Shown in pieces: positions 7,893 to 17,396 of a stretch of 64,000 nt of DNA. The translations under genes were made by a program, and so were the position numbers. The stretch is from Pseudomonas marginalis. Lineage in GTDB: Bacteria > Pseudomonadota > Gammaproteobacteria > Pseudomonadales > Pseudomonadaceae. Position 1 is the first letter of the stretch; each line of letters begins with the position of its first letter. A model generated the notes under the pieces. It saw only the letters and a program-made list of their open reading frames with translations. It did no database searches and was not told the DNA's origin. The stretch lies in contig NZ_LKEG01000042.1 of the NCBI RefSeq assembly GCF_001645105.1, positions 225,618 to 289,617 of the forward strand, read 5' to 3'.

Positions 7893-10800
7893 TCACTGCG
7901 GGTTGGCACGGATGCTGGAAAGCAACGATTTCAGGTTGGCAGCCTTGGGCTTGACCAGCCAGAAACGACGCAGGTAATCATCGAGGTTCTCGGCGAGGTT
8001 ACGACCCCATTCGCTGCCGGTCTCCTCGACGTACTCGTCCAGCACGTGCTGCAAGTGGTTCCGGTAGGATTCCATGGCTTCGCCGCTGATCCGCTGGATC
8101 TCGACCAACTCGTGGTTGACCTTGTCGACGAAGGTGTTGTCCTGGTCGAGCACGTAGGCGAAACCGCCGGTCATGCCCGAACCGAAGTTGTAACCGGTCT
8201 TGCCCAGTACCGCGACAAAGCCCCCGGTCATGTACTCACAGCAGTGATCGCCCGTGCCTTCCACCACGGTGTGGGCACCGGAGTTACGCACGGCGAAACG
8301 CTCACCGGCGGTACCGGCGGCGAACAGCTTGCCACCCGTGGCGCCGTACAAGCAGGTGTTGCCGATGATGGCACTGTCCTGGGTCTTGTAGACGCTGCCT
8401 TTAGGCGGAACGATCACCAGCTTGCCGCCAGTCATGCCCTTGCCCACGTAGTCGTTGGCGTCGCCTTCCAGGTACATGTGCAGGCCGCCGGCGTTCCACA
8501 CGCCGAAGCTCTGCCCAGCGGTGCCCTTGAAGCGGAAGGTGATCGGCGCTTTCGCCATGCCCTGGTTGCCGTGCTTGCGCGCGATTTCGCCGGAGATGCG
8601 TGCACCGATGGAGCGGTCGCAGTTGCAGATATCCAAGGCGAATTCGCCGCCGCTGGCGTCATTGATCGAGGAGCCGGCCATGTCGACCATTTTCTCGGCC
8701 AACAGGCCTTTGTCGAACGGTGGGTTGCGGTCAACCTGGCAGAATTGCGGCTTGTCGGCCGGGATGTGATCGCTGCCCAACAGCGGCGTCAGGTCCAGGT
8801 GATGCTGCTTGGCGGTCTGGCCTTCGAGGATGTCCAGCAGGTCGGTACGCCCGATCAGCTCTTCGAGGGATCGCACGCCCAGCTTGGCCAGCCACTCACG
8901 GGTTTCTTCGGCCACGTAGGTGAAGAAATTCACCACCATGTCGACGGTGCCGATGTAGTGATCCTTGCGCAGCTTCTCGTTCTGAGTGGCGACGCCGGTG
9001 GCGCAGTTGTTCAGGTGGCAGATGCGCAGGTATTTGCAGCCCAGGGCGATCATCGGTGCAGTGCCGAAGCCAAAGCTTTCGGCGCCGAGGATCGCGGCCT
9101 TGATCACGTCGAGGCCGGTTTTCAGGCCGCCGTCGGTCTGTACCCGAACCTTGCCGCGCAGGTCGTTACCGCGCAGGGTCTGGTGGGTTTCCGCCAGGCC
9201 CAATTCCCACGGTGCACCGGCGTACTTGATCGAGGTCAGCGGCGAAGCGCCGGTGCCGCCGTCGTAGCCGGAGATGGTGATCAGGTCGGCATAGGCCTTG
9301 GCCACACCGGCGGCGATGGTGCCCACGCCGGCTTCTGCTACCAGTTTCACCGAGACCAGGGCCTGCGGGTTGACTTGTTTCAGGTCGAAAATCAGCTGCG
9401 ACAAATCTTCAATCGAATAGATGTCGTGGTGCGGTGGCGGCGAAATCAGCGTCACGCCCGGCACTGCATAACGCAGCTTGGCGATCAGACCGTTGACCTT
9501 GCCGCCTGGCAGTTGGCCGCCTTCACCGGGCTTGGCGCCCTGGGCGACCTTGATCTGCAGCACTTCGGCGTTGACCAGGTATTCCGGGGTTACACCGAAC
9601 CGGCCGGTCGCGACCTGCTTGATTTTCGAGCTCTTGATGGTGCCGTAGCGCGCCGGGTCTTCGCCGCCTTCGCCGGAGTTGGAACGCGCACCCAGGCGGT
9701 TCATGGCTTCGGCCAGGGCTTCGTGAGCCTCAGGCGACAAGGCGCCCAGGGAAATGCCGGCGGAGTCGAAGCGCTTGAGGATCGATTCCAGCGGCTCGAT
9801 TTCGCTGATAGCCAACGGCGTGTCCAGGGTTTTCACCTTGAACAGGTCGCGGATCATCGACACCGGGCGGTTATCCACTAGCGCGGTGTATTCCTTGAAC
9901 TTGGCGTAGTCGCCCTGCTGCACGGCGGCTTGCAGGGTGCTGACCACGTCCGGGTTGTAGGCGTGGTATTCGCCACCGTGTACGAATTTGAGCAGGCCAC
10001 CTTGCTGGATCGGCTTGCGCGCGCTCCAGGCTTCGGCTGCCAAGGCTTTCTGTTCGGCTTCGATGTCGACGAAACGCGCCCCCTTGATGCGGCTCGGTAC
10101 GCCACGGAAGCTCAGGTCGCACACTTCTTCAGACAGGCCGATGGCTTCGAACAGCTGTGCGCCACGGTAAGAGGTGACGGTGGAGATGCCCATCTTCGAC
10201 AGGATCTTCAGCAGGCCCTTGGTGATGCCCTTCCGGTAGTTCTTGAACACCTCATAGAGGTCACCCAGCACTTCACCGGTACGGATCAGGTCGCCCAGCA
10301 CTTCGTAGGCCAGGAACGGGTACACCGCCGAGGCGCCGAAGCCGATCAACACCGCAAAGTGATGCGGGTCGCGGGCAGTGGCGGTTTCCACGAGGATGTT
10401 GGAGTCGCAGCGCAGGCCTTTTTCGGTCAGGCGGTGGTGCACTGCACCGGTGGCCAGCGAGGCGTGGATCGGCAGCTTGCCCGGCGCAATGTGACGGTCG
10501 GTCAGTACGATCTGGGTACGACCGGCGCGCACAGCTTCTTCGGCCTGGTCGGCGACGTTACGCACAGCGGCTTCAAGGCCGAGGCTCTCGTCGTAGTTCA
10601 GGTCGATGATCTGGCGGTCGAAGCCTGGGCGTTCCAGGGTCATCAGCGAGCGCCACTTGGCCGGCGAAATGACCGGCGAGCTGAGGATCACGCGAGAAGC
10701 GTGCTCAGGCGATTCCTGGAAGATGTTGCGCTCGGCACCGAGGCACACCTCCAGGGACATCACGATGGCTTCACGCAGCGGGTCGATCGGTGGGTTGGTC

Positions 10801-12338
10801 ACCTGGGCGAACTGCTGGCGGAAATAGTCGTACGGCGTACGCACGCGCTGGGACAGCACGGCCATTGGCGTGTCGTCGCCCATGGAGCCAACGGCCTCGT
10901 AGCCTTGCTCACCGAGCGGGCGCAGCACCTGGTCGCGCTCTTCGAACGTGACCTGGTACATCTTCATGTACTGCTTGAGTTGGTCGACGTCATAGAAAGC
11001 CGAACCGTGGTCGTTGTCTTCCATGGTCGCCTGGATGCGCAGGGCGTTCTTGCGCAGCCATTGCTTGTAAGGGTGACGGGACTTCAAGCGGTTGTCGATT
11101 GCGTCGGTGTCGAGGATCTGCCCGGTTTCGGTGTCCACGGCGAGGATCTGGCCAGGACCTACGCGGCCTTTGGCGATGACGTCTTCGGGCTGGTAGTTCC
11201 ACACGCCGATTTCCGACGCGAGGGTGATGAAGCCGTTGGTGGTGGTCACCCAACGCGCTGGGCGCAGACCGTTACGGTCGAGCAGGCACACCGCGTAGCG
11301 GCCGTCGGTCATGACCACGCCGGCCGGGCCGTCCCACGGTTCCATGTGCATCGAGTTGTACTCGTAGAACGCACGCAGATCCGGGTCCATGGTTTCGACG
11401 TTCTGCCACGCAGGCGGAATGATCATGCGCACGCCACGGAACAGGTCGATGCCGCCGGTGACCATCAGCTCGAGCATGTTGTCCATGCTGGAGGAGTCGG
11501 AACCCACGCGGTTGACCAGCGGGCCGAGCTCTTCCAGGTCCATCAAGTCGTTGGCGAACTTGGTGCGACGGGCCACGGCCCAGTTGCGGTTGCCGGTGAT
11601 GGTGTTGATCTCGCCGTTGTGGGCGAGGAAGCGGAATGGCTGGGCCAGCGGCCACTTCGGCAGGGTGTTGGTGGAGAAGCGCTGGTGGAACACGCAGATT
11701 GCGGTTTGCAGGCGCTCATCGCTCAGGTCTGGATAGAAGGCGGTCAAGTCCGCCGGCATCATCAGGCCTTTATAAATGATGGTCTTGTGGGAAAAGCTGC
11801 AGATGTAGTGTTCGGTGTCGGCGGCGTTGGACACCGACGAGCGACGACGGGAGGTGAACAGCTTGATCGCCATGTCCTGGTCGCTCAGGCCGTCGCCGGC
11901 GATGAACACTTGTTCGATCTGCGGCAGGCGCTCCAAGGCCAGGCGGCCGAGCACGCTGGTGTCGATCGGCACTTTGCGCCAGCCGACGAGTTGCAGGCCG
12001 GCAGCGAGGATCTCGCGGTTCATGTGCTCGCGAGCGGCTTCGGCTTTGACCGGGTCCTGGTTGAAGAACACCATGCCCACGGCGTACTGCTTGGGCAGGT
12101 CGGCCGCAAAGTGCTCTTTGGCGACAGCGCGCAGGAACAGGTCGGGCTTTTGAATCAGCAAGCCGCAACCGTCACCGGTCTTGCCGTCGGCGTTGATCCC
12201 ACCGCGGTGGGTCATGCAGGTCAGGGCCTCGATGGCCGTTTGCAAAAGGGTATGACTGGGCTCGCCCTGCATATGGGCTATCAGGCCGAAACCGCAGTTA
12301 TCCTTGAATTCATCGGGTTGGTACAGACCTGCTTTCAT
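7893..12338 (-). CDS. gltB: Glutamate synthase (NADPH) large subunit
   Basis: Protein of 1481 residues. It has an N-terminal class II glutamine amidotransferase, a central domain, an FMN-binding TIM barrel (2-oxoglutarate site) and a C-terminal GXGXG beta-helix. The ATG at 12338 places the catalytic Cys at residue 15 (FKDNCGFG), which leaves a 14-residue propeptide to be cleaved, as in the family. An in-frame upstream start at 12389 would add 17 unsupported residues. The 3Fe-4S cysteines are visible in CKYLRICHLNNCATG. Downstream gltD completes the enzyme. Length and order match the Pseudomonas gltBD operon. Confidence 0.97.
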   Translation of the reverse strand: MKAGLYQPDEFKDNCGFGLIAHMQGEPSHTLLQTAIEALTCMTHRGGINADGKTGDGCGLLIQKPDLFLRAVAKEHFAADLPKQYAVGMVFFNQDPVKAEAAREHMNREILAAGLQLVGWRKVPIDTSVLGRLALERLPQIEQVFIAGDGLSDQDMAIKLFTSRRRSSVSNAADTEHYICSFSHKTIIYKGLMMPADLTAFYPDLSDERLQTAICVFHQRFSTNTLPKWPLAQPFRFLAHNGEINTITGNRNWAVARRTKFANDLMDLEELGPLVNRVGSDSSSMDNMLELMVTGGIDLFRGVRMIIPPAWQNVETMDPDLRAFYEYNSMHMEPWDGPAGVVMTDGRYAVCLLDRNGLRPARWVTTTNGFITLASEIGVWNYQPEDVIAKGRVGPGQILAVDTETGQILDTDAIDNRLKSRHPYKQWLRKNALRIQATMEDNDHGSAFYDVDQLKQYMKMYQVTFEERDQVLRPLGEQGYEAVGSMGDDTPMAVLSQRVRTPYDYFRQQFAQVTNPPIDPLREAIVMSLEVCLGAERNIFQESPEHASRVILSSPVISPAKWRSLMTLERPGFDRQIIDLNYDESLGLEAAVRNVADQAEEAVRAGRTQIVLTDRHIAPGKLPIHASLATGAVHHRLTEKGLRCDSNILVETATARDPHHFAVLIGFGASAVYPFLAYEVLGDLIRTGEVLGDLYEVFKNYRKGITKGLLKILSKMGISTVTSYRGAQLFEAIGLSEEVCDLSFRGVPSRIKGARFVDIEAEQKALAAEAWSARKPIQQGGLLKFVHGGEYHAYNPDVVSTLQAAVQQGDYAKFKEYTALVDNRPVSMIRDLFKVKTLDTPLAISEIEPLESILKRFDSAGISLGALSPEAHEALAEAMNRLGARSNSGEGGEDPARYGTIKSSKIKQVATGRFGVTPEYLVNAEVLQIKVAQGAKPGEGGQLPGGKVNGLIAKLRYAVPGVTLISPPPHHDIYSIEDLSQLIFDLKQVNPQALVSVKLVAEAGVGTIAAGVAKAYADLITISGYDGGTGASPLTSIKYAGAPWELGLAETHQTLRGNDLRGKVRVQTDGGLKTGLDVIKAAILGAESFGFGTAPMIALGCKYLRICHLNNCATGVATQNEKLRKDHYIGTVDMVVNFFTYVAEETREWLAKLGVRSLEELIGRTDLLDILEGQTAKQHHLDLTPLLGSDHIPADKPQFCQVDRNPPFDKGLLAEKMVDMAGSSINDASGGEFALDICNCDRSIGARISGEIARKHGNQGMAKAPITFRFKGTAGQSFGVWNAGGLHMYLEGDANDYVGKGMTGGKLVIVPPKGSVYKTQDSAIIGNTCLYGATGGKLFAAGTAGERFAVRNSGAHTVVEGTGDHCCEYMTGGFVAVLGKTGYNFGSGMTGGFAYVLDQDNTFVDKVNHELVEIQRISGEAMESYRNHLQHVLDEYVEETGSEWGRNLAENLDDYLRRFWLVKPKAANLKSLLSSIRANPQ

Positions 12339-12521
12339 AGACACTTTCTCACCAGGCTGCCTCTTATACCGAGGCAAATTTCTTTTCAATTCAACCGGTT
12401 ACCTTCCACGTCGAACGTACGCCGACTTAGCGGGGGCAAAAGGGAGGTCATTGTACACACCGACACAGACGCCCACAAATTTAGCGACGAAATGTCGCAA
12501 ATCTATGTCGCATTTATGAAA

Positions 12522-12550
12522 GGTTTAAAGCGATATGCTGTGCTAGTCAA
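12522..12550 (-). promoter_or_regulatory. Candidate sigma-70 promoter of gltBD
   Basis: On the minus strand, TTGACT (12550-12545), 17 bases, then TAAACC (12527-12522). The -35 is good and the -10 is weak. This would leave a leader of about 175 bases before the gltB ATG. Inference from hexamers only. Confidence 0.3.
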
Positions 12551-12662
12551 AACTTTTTTAATTCTGACCGCTACGACTCAAAAGCCACTGTGACGCAGAC
12601 ACCACAAAGCGCGCGGCCTGGAGGGGCTGCACGCCTTGCGATCTTTTTTGAGGTGCCGGGAG

Positions 12663-12683
12663 GGCGGCCTGGGTAAGGCCGCC
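12663..12683 (-). terminator. GC hairpin after the DamX-like gene
   Basis: GGCGGCCT (12663-12670) pairs perfectly with AGGCCGCC (12676-12683), directly after the stop codon. No U tract follows on the minus strand, so it may be Rho-assisted or serve only to stabilise the mRNA end. Confidence 0.4.
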
Positions 12684-12689
12684 GGATCT

Positions 12690-14243
12690 TCAGCGAGTTG
12701 CTGCCAGTTCTTGTTGAACGCTGGCGACAGTGCGAGGCCAAGGTTTACCAGCCTGAACCTTCGCTGGCAAGGCTTTGATGGCAGAATCAGCTGCGGCACG
12801 GCTGGAGAAGTTGCCGTAGGTGATCACGTAGAGAGGCTTGCCGTTGAGCACTTTCTTGAAATAACGGTACTCGCCGCCCTGCTCTTTCACGAACGCCTGG
12901 GCGTTGGCTTCGGAGCTGGTGCCGAGGATCTGCACCACGAAGTTGCCGGTAGGTTGGCTGGCGTACCAGCTGCTGCCAGCGGCGCCGGCTTTGGCGACAG
13001 TGGCGGCGGGTTTTTCAGCAGGCTTGGCCGCTGGCGCTGGCTTGGCGGCCGGTGCAGGGGCGACAGGCTTGGTAACCGGTGCCGGCTTCGCGGTGGCGAC
13101 CGTTGGCGCAGGCGTTGGCTTGGCGGCTGCCTGACCCGCTGGCACGCCCGCAGGCGGTGCAGTCGTGGTCACGGTCGGCGGCGTGGCGCTCGAGCCTTCC
13201 ACCGGCACACCGTCGTCACCTTCGGAGATACCACCGGCTTCTTCGGCGAGCGGGCCGCGCATCACAGGTTGGCCCACCATCGGCAGGCTGGTCGGTTGAC
13301 CGGAGTTGGCAAATTCGACATTTGGCGTGGGCTTGCCCAGTGGCAACTGCGCCTGTTCGGTTGGCGCGCCGGCGGTCGTCGGTGCCTTGCTGCGGCCTGG
13401 GATCAACCAGGCGGCGGCGACAGCGACCACAACAACGGCGGAAATAGCCAATACGTGTTTCTTAGGCATAGTGAACCCCATCTTTGGACGCTTGACCGCA
13501 GTGCGGCTGGCAATCATGGCTTCGATCATGGCATCGCGGGCGACCTGGTTGATGGTGCCAGGCCAGCCGTCGGAGCTTTCGTGAATATCAGAGATCTGTT
13601 GAGCAGAGAAAAGTTCGATGCCCGCCCCTGCGCCTTCCAGGCGTTGAGCCAGGTATTCGCGGGTTTCTTCCTCTTCGTACGGCTGCAACTCGATAACGTG
13701 GAACAGCTCCTGTTCACCGCTGATCTGCTCCAGGTCGGCGATCAACGACGACTCACCAAACAGGAACACGTGCGGGCGACCTTCCGGCGTACCCGCCGCC
13801 AGCGCCAGCAGCGCTTCAAGGGCGGATTCGTCGAGCTGCTCGGCATCATCCACCAGCAGGTAGACTTCCTGGCCGGTCAGGCCCAGTTGCACGACCTGCT
13901 TGAGGATCGCGTTCGGCTCAGCGGTGGCCACCTCCAGCGCTTGGGCGACCTGGCGCAACACGCCCGCCGCATCACCGGCACCACGGGCCGACACCACCAC
14001 GCTCTGTACCGACTGCTTGTTGGTGCTGGCCACCAGGGCCTGGCGCAGCAGAGTCTTGCCGCTGCCCAACGGGCCGGTCACGACCAGCAGCAGTTGGCTG
14101 TAGCGCGCCAGATGGTGCAACTGACCCAGCACCGGTTTGCGCTGGGCCGGGAAGAATTTGAAACCAGGCACCCGCGGAGCAAAAGGGTCGTGGCTTAACT
14201 GGTAGTGGCCGAGGAACGCCTCGTCGGCATGCAAACTAGTCAT
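12690..14243 (-). CDS. DamX-like protein: AAA+ ATPase, membrane segment and SPOR domain
   Basis: Protein of 517 residues. An N-terminal ExeA-type ATPase domain has the Walker A motif GPLGSGKT at 57-64 and a Walker B-like VYLLVDDAEQLD. A single membrane helix follows near residue 270 (HVLAISAVVVVAVAAAWLI), then a long Pro/Ala-rich linker and a C-terminal SPOR domain (NFVVQILGTSSEANA to about residue 515). SPOR domains bind denuded peptidoglycan at the division septum. Position directly after aroK-aroB matches damX of E. coli, but this version carries the cytoplasmic ATPase. It lies 9 bases after aroB and is probably co-transcribed. A role in division is inference from domain and context. Confidence 0.88.
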   Translation of the reverse strand: MTSLHADEAFLGHYQLSHDPFAPRVPGFKFFPAQRKPVLGQLHHLARYSQLLLVVTGPLGSGKTLLRQALVASTNKQSVQSVVVSARGAGDAAGVLRQVAQALEVATAEPNAILKQVVQLGLTGQEVYLLVDDAEQLDESALEALLALAAGTPEGRPHVFLFGESSLIADLEQISGEQELFHVIELQPYEEEETREYLAQRLEGAGAGIELFSAQQISDIHESSDGWPGTINQVARDAMIEAMIASRTAVKRPKMGFTMPKKHVLAISAVVVVAVAAAWLIPGRSKAPTTAGAPTEQAQLPLGKPTPNVEFANSGQPTSLPMVGQPVMRGPLAEEAGGISEGDDGVPVEGSSATPPTVTTTAPPAGVPAGQAAAKPTPAPTVATAKPAPVTKPVAPAPAAKPAPAAKPAEKPAATVAKAGAAGSSWYASQPTGNFVVQILGTSSEANAQAFVKEQGGEYRYFKKVLNGKPLYVITYGNFSSRAAADSAIKALPAKVQAGKPWPRTVASVQQELAATR

Positions 14244-14252
14244 CGGGTCTTA

Positions 14253-15353
14253 TTAACCTTTCAGCTGAGCCAGGGCGCGGTAATCCGCTCCCAGCGTGGC
14301 CTGTAAAATCTCTTTCGGATAATCGTCGGTCACGACCGCTTCGCCCATGTGGCGTAGCAGCACCAGTCGCAGTCGACCGTCGATCACTTTCTTGTCTATC
14401 GCCATATGTTCGAGGAAGTCCGCCTCGGTCATCTCCTCAGGCGGAATGACCGGCAAACCGGCGCGCTGGAACAGACGGATGCCACGATCACGCTCCTGGG
14501 CGCTGATCCAGCCCAGGCGCTGCGACATGTCCAATGCCATCACCGTGCCAGCCGCGACGGCCTCCCCATGCAACCACACACCATAGCCCATGTGCGTTTC
14601 GATCGCATGGCCGAAGGTGTGGCCCAGGTTCAAGGTGGCCCGTACACCGGACTCCCGTTCGTCGGCATTCACCACCAGCGCCTTGGCGGCACAGGAGCGC
14701 GAAATCGCCTCGGTGAGCGCCACCTGGTCGAGGTTGCGCAACGCATCCACGTGCTCTTCCAGCCAGGTCAGGAACGGCTCGTCGCAGATCAACCCGTACT
14801 TGATAACTTCCGCCAGGCCCGCCGACAACTCACGCGGTGGCAGGGTATTGAGGGTCGCGGTGTCGATCAGCACGGCTTGCGGCTGATAGAACGCACCGAC
14901 CATGTTTTTGCCCAGGGGGTGGTTGATACCGGTCTTGCCGCCCACCGACGAATCGACCTGGGACAGCAGGGTGGTCGGCACCTGGATAAAGTCCACGCCA
15001 CGCTGGTAGCAGGCCGCTGCAAAGCCGGCCATGTCGCCGATCACACCGCCGCCCAGGGCGATCACGGTGGTGCGGCGGTCATGGCGAGCGGTGAGCAGGC
15101 CATCAAAAATCAGTTGCAGGGTTTCCCAGTTCTTGTGGGCTTCGCCGTCGGGCAAGATCACAGAAATCACTGAGTACGCCGCCAGGCTGCGGTTCAGACG
15201 CTCAAGATACAACGGCGCGACCGTTTCGTTGGAGATGATCGCCACTTGCCGCCCGGCAATATGCGGTGCGAGCAGCTCGGGCTGGTCCAACAGACCTTCG
15301 CCGATATGGATCGGGTAGCTGCGCTCGCCTAAATCGACCTTAAGTGTCTGCAT
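14253..15353 (-). CDS. aroB: 3-dehydroquinate synthase
   Basis: Enzyme of 366 residues that converts DAHP to 3-dehydroquinate, the second step of the shikimate pathway, with NAD and a metal ion. The glycine-rich NAD site (ALGGGVIGDMAGFAA), the conserved VDSSVGGKTGINHP and the metal-binding His in NLGHTFGHAIE and WLHGEAVAAG are all seen. The ATG at 15353 gives the usual N-terminus (MQTLKVDLGERSYPIHIG). An upstream in-frame start would add 14 unsupported residues. It lies downstream of aroK in the operon aroK-aroB-damX-like. Confidence 0.97.
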   Translation of the reverse strand: MQTLKVDLGERSYPIHIGEGLLDQPELLAPHIAGRQVAIISNETVAPLYLERLNRSLAAYSVISVILPDGEAHKNWETLQLIFDGLLTARHDRRTTVIALGGGVIGDMAGFAAACYQRGVDFIQVPTTLLSQVDSSVGGKTGINHPLGKNMVGAFYQPQAVLIDTATLNTLPPRELSAGLAEVIKYGLICDEPFLTWLEEHVDALRNLDQVALTEAISRSCAAKALVVNADERESGVRATLNLGHTFGHAIETHMGYGVWLHGEAVAAGTVMALDMSQRLGWISAQERDRGIRLFQRAGLPVIPPEEMTEADFLEHMAIDKKVIDGRLRLVLLRHMGEAVVTDDYPKEILQATLGADYRALAQLKG

Positions 15354-15478
15354 GTGTCCCCGCGTTGAAGATGTATTGACGACCGGCAACGCCAAGCGCT
15401 GGCGTCACCTGATGGCTCTACGCCACACCCCACAGGGTGATAGCGCGCCGCCGAGAATAGCGCATTTCGGGCCTGGCT

Positions 15479-15997
15479 TTAACGGGGTGGCAGCCGTTGC
15501 AGGCGCTCAAGAATGTCGAGGACCACCATTCGAGGTGGCCGCTCATCGGTTTCTACCACCAGATCGGCGATTTCCCGATAGAGCGGATCACGCAAGGTGA
15601 GCAGGTCTCGCAAGGTTTTCTCCGGGTTGGCCGTACGCAGCAACGGACGATTGCGATCTCGGGCAGTGCGGCCCACCTGCTGCTCAACCGACGCATGCAG
15701 GTACACCACCCGACCACCGGCATGCAGCGCGCGGCGGTTTTCATCGCGCATCACTGCACCACCGCCCGTGGCCAATACCACGCCATCGCAGCCGCACAGC
15801 TCGGCGATCATCGCCTGCTCGCGGTCACGAAAGCCCAGCTCGCCTTCCTTATCGAAGATCCATGGGATATTGGCACCCGTGCGCAATTCAATTTCCTTGT
15901 CGGAATCTTTGAATGGCAGGCGCAGCTCTTTGGCCAGCAAACGGCCGATGGTGCTTTTTCCAGCCCCCATCGGTCCTACAAGAATCAAATTTCGCAC
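15479..15997 (-). CDS. aroK: Shikimate kinase
   Basis: Kinase of 172 residues that phosphorylates shikimate at the 3-hydroxyl using ATP. The Walker A motif GPMGAGKS is at residues 8-15. The DSDKEIE segment for shikimate and Mg binding follows, then the GFRDREQ and ATGGGAV motifs and the lid around RDRNRPLL. It starts only 4 bases after the pilQ stop, so it is translated from the pilM-Q transcript, as aroK follows hofQ/pilQ in other Gammaproteobacteria. A spacer of 125 bases before aroB may hold a second promoter. Confidence 0.97.
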   Translation of the reverse strand: MRNLILVGPMGAGKSTIGRLLAKELRLPFKDSDKEIELRTGANIPWIFDKEGELGFRDREQAMIAELCGCDGVVLATGGGAVMRDENRRALHAGGRVVYLHASVEQQVGRTARDRNRPLLRTANPEKTLRDLLTLRDPLYREIADLVVETDERPPRMVVLDILERLQRLPPR

Positions 15998-16001
15998 AGA
16001 A

Positions 16002-17384
16002 TCAACGACTCACAGCAATCGCCTGGTTATTCATAATACGCGGAGTCAGGAATACCAGCAGCTCGGATTTTTTCTCCGCCACCACATCGCGCCGGAAAAG
16101 GCGGCCAAGATACGGCACATCGCCCAAAAATGGCACTTTATCTACCACTTTGCTTTGGGTATTGGAGAAAACCCCGCCGATGACAATGGTCTCGCCGTCC
16201 TTGACCAACACCTTGGCGTTGACCTCGTTTTTCTTGATCGGCGGCACATCGTTGAGTTTGTTCAGGTAGTCAGGCTCATCCTTGGTGACCTTGACCTCCA
16301 TGATCACCCGGTCGTCAGGGGTGATCTGCGGGGTGACTTCCAGCGACAACGAAGCCTCCTTGAAGGACACCGACGTGGCGCCACTGGAGCTGGATTCTTG
16401 ATAGGGGATCTCGGTGCCCTTGAGGATGCGCGCGGTTTCCTTGTCAGAAGTGACCACCTTGGGTTGCGAGACGATTTCACCGTTGCCGGTTTTCTCCATG
16501 GCGGTCAGCTCCAGGTCCAGCAGCAGGTTATCGGTGATAAAGGCGATGCCCAGGCCCGAGGTGCCCGTCAGCGAACCCAAGTCGACAAAGGGCGAACTGG
16601 GCGGGTTTTCCGGCGGTTCCGCGCCTTCAGGTTGAGGTTTGGGAATGCCGCCCGCGCCCCAGTTACCGCGATTGAGTCGCCCACCCCAGCGTGCGCCCAG
16701 ACTTTTGTCGTAATCGACATTGGCCTCGACAATCCGCGCCTCGATCATGACCTGGCGCACCGGAATATCCAGCTGTGCCACGATCCGCCGCAGCTCTTCC
16801 AAACGCTCCCCGGTCTGGTAGGCGATGATGTTGTTGGTGCGGTCATCGACGGCTACCGAGCCACGCTCGTCGGTCACGCCCTCAAGGCCGGTGACCGACT
16901 GGAACAGTTTGGCCAAGTCGGCCGCCTTGGCGTAATTGACTTGCAACAGCTCCCGCCGCAAGGGCGCCAGTTCAGCCATTTGCTTGCGCGACTCAAGGGT
17001 CAGCAGCTCGCGCGCAGCCAACTCTTCGGCGGGCGCCACCAGCAATACGCCTGCCTTGACCCGCTTATCCAAGCCTTTGGCTTGCAGCACCAGGTCCAGC
17101 GCCTGGTCCCAGGGCACATCCTTGAGGCGCAGGGTGATCGAGCCCTGCACATCGTCGCTGGCGATCAGGTTGAGGCCCGCCACATCGGCAATTTGCTGCA
17201 GTGCGGTGCGCAGCTCGATGCTCTGGAAGTTAAGGTTAAGCCTGTCCCCTTTGTAGGCGCCCACGGTGGCGCTAGCGGGGGGCGGCAACTGGATCAGGTC
17301 TACGCGATTGGGCACAGCAACAGCCATCGGTGTCGTGAACGCTATCCATAGCGCCACACCGAAGGACGAGAAAGTCCTTTTCAT
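16002..17384 (-). CDS. pilQ: Short type IV pilus/DNA-uptake secretin (PilQ/HofQ-like)
   Basis: Outer-membrane secretin of 460 residues with a signal peptide ending near AVA (residues 21-23). An STN-like domain (LNLNFQSIELRTALQQIAD, about 48-120) is followed by a NolW-type N1 domain (LLQVNYAKAADLAKLFQSV). The C-terminal secretin barrel has the family signature around VPFLGDVPYLGRLFRR near the end. Pilus PilQ of P. aeruginosa is about 700 residues and carries N-terminal AMIN domains that bind peptidoglycan. Those are missing here, so the size resembles E. coli HofQ or Haemophilus ComE. It is the last gene of the compact pilM-Q operon. Confidence 0.9.
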   Translation of the reverse strand: MKRTFSSFGVALWIAFTTPMAVAVPNRVDLIQLPPPASATVGAYKGDRLNLNFQSIELRTALQQIADVAGLNLIASDDVQGSITLRLKDVPWDQALDLVLQAKGLDKRVKAGVLLVAPAEELAARELLTLESRKQMAELAPLRRELLQVNYAKAADLAKLFQSVTGLEGVTDERGSVAVDDRTNNIIAYQTGERLEELRRIVAQLDIPVRQVMIEARIVEANVDYDKSLGARWGGRLNRGNWGAGGIPKPQPEGAEPPENPPSSPFVDLGSLTGTSGLGIAFITDNLLLDLELTAMEKTGNGEIVSQPKVVTSDKETARILKGTEIPYQESSSSGATSVSFKEASLSLEVTPQITPDDRVIMEVKVTKDEPDYLNKLNDVPPIKKNEVNAKVLVKDGETIVIGGVFSNTQSKVVDKVPFLGDVPYLGRLFRRDVVAEKKSELLVFLTPRIMNNQAIAVSR

Positions 17385-17396
17385 TGTTTGATTCCG

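Larger units (their letters stand above)
12339..12689. other. Non-coding region upstream of gltB
   Basis: A 351-base spacer between the gltB start and the end of the DamX-like gene, both on the minus strand. It holds the presumed gltB promoter, a small inverted repeat GCGAC/GTCGC (12484-12498) and a GC-rich hairpin just past the DamX-like stop. No small gene with a credible start was found. Confidence 0.6.

Noticed and set aside
9930..12593. An 887-codon plus-strand open frame opposite gltB
   Set aside because: It is the complement of a confirmed gene; GC-rich third positions keep the opposite strand open. Its composition (His, Gln, Val, Ala rich) has no domain pattern and it has no ribosome-binding site.
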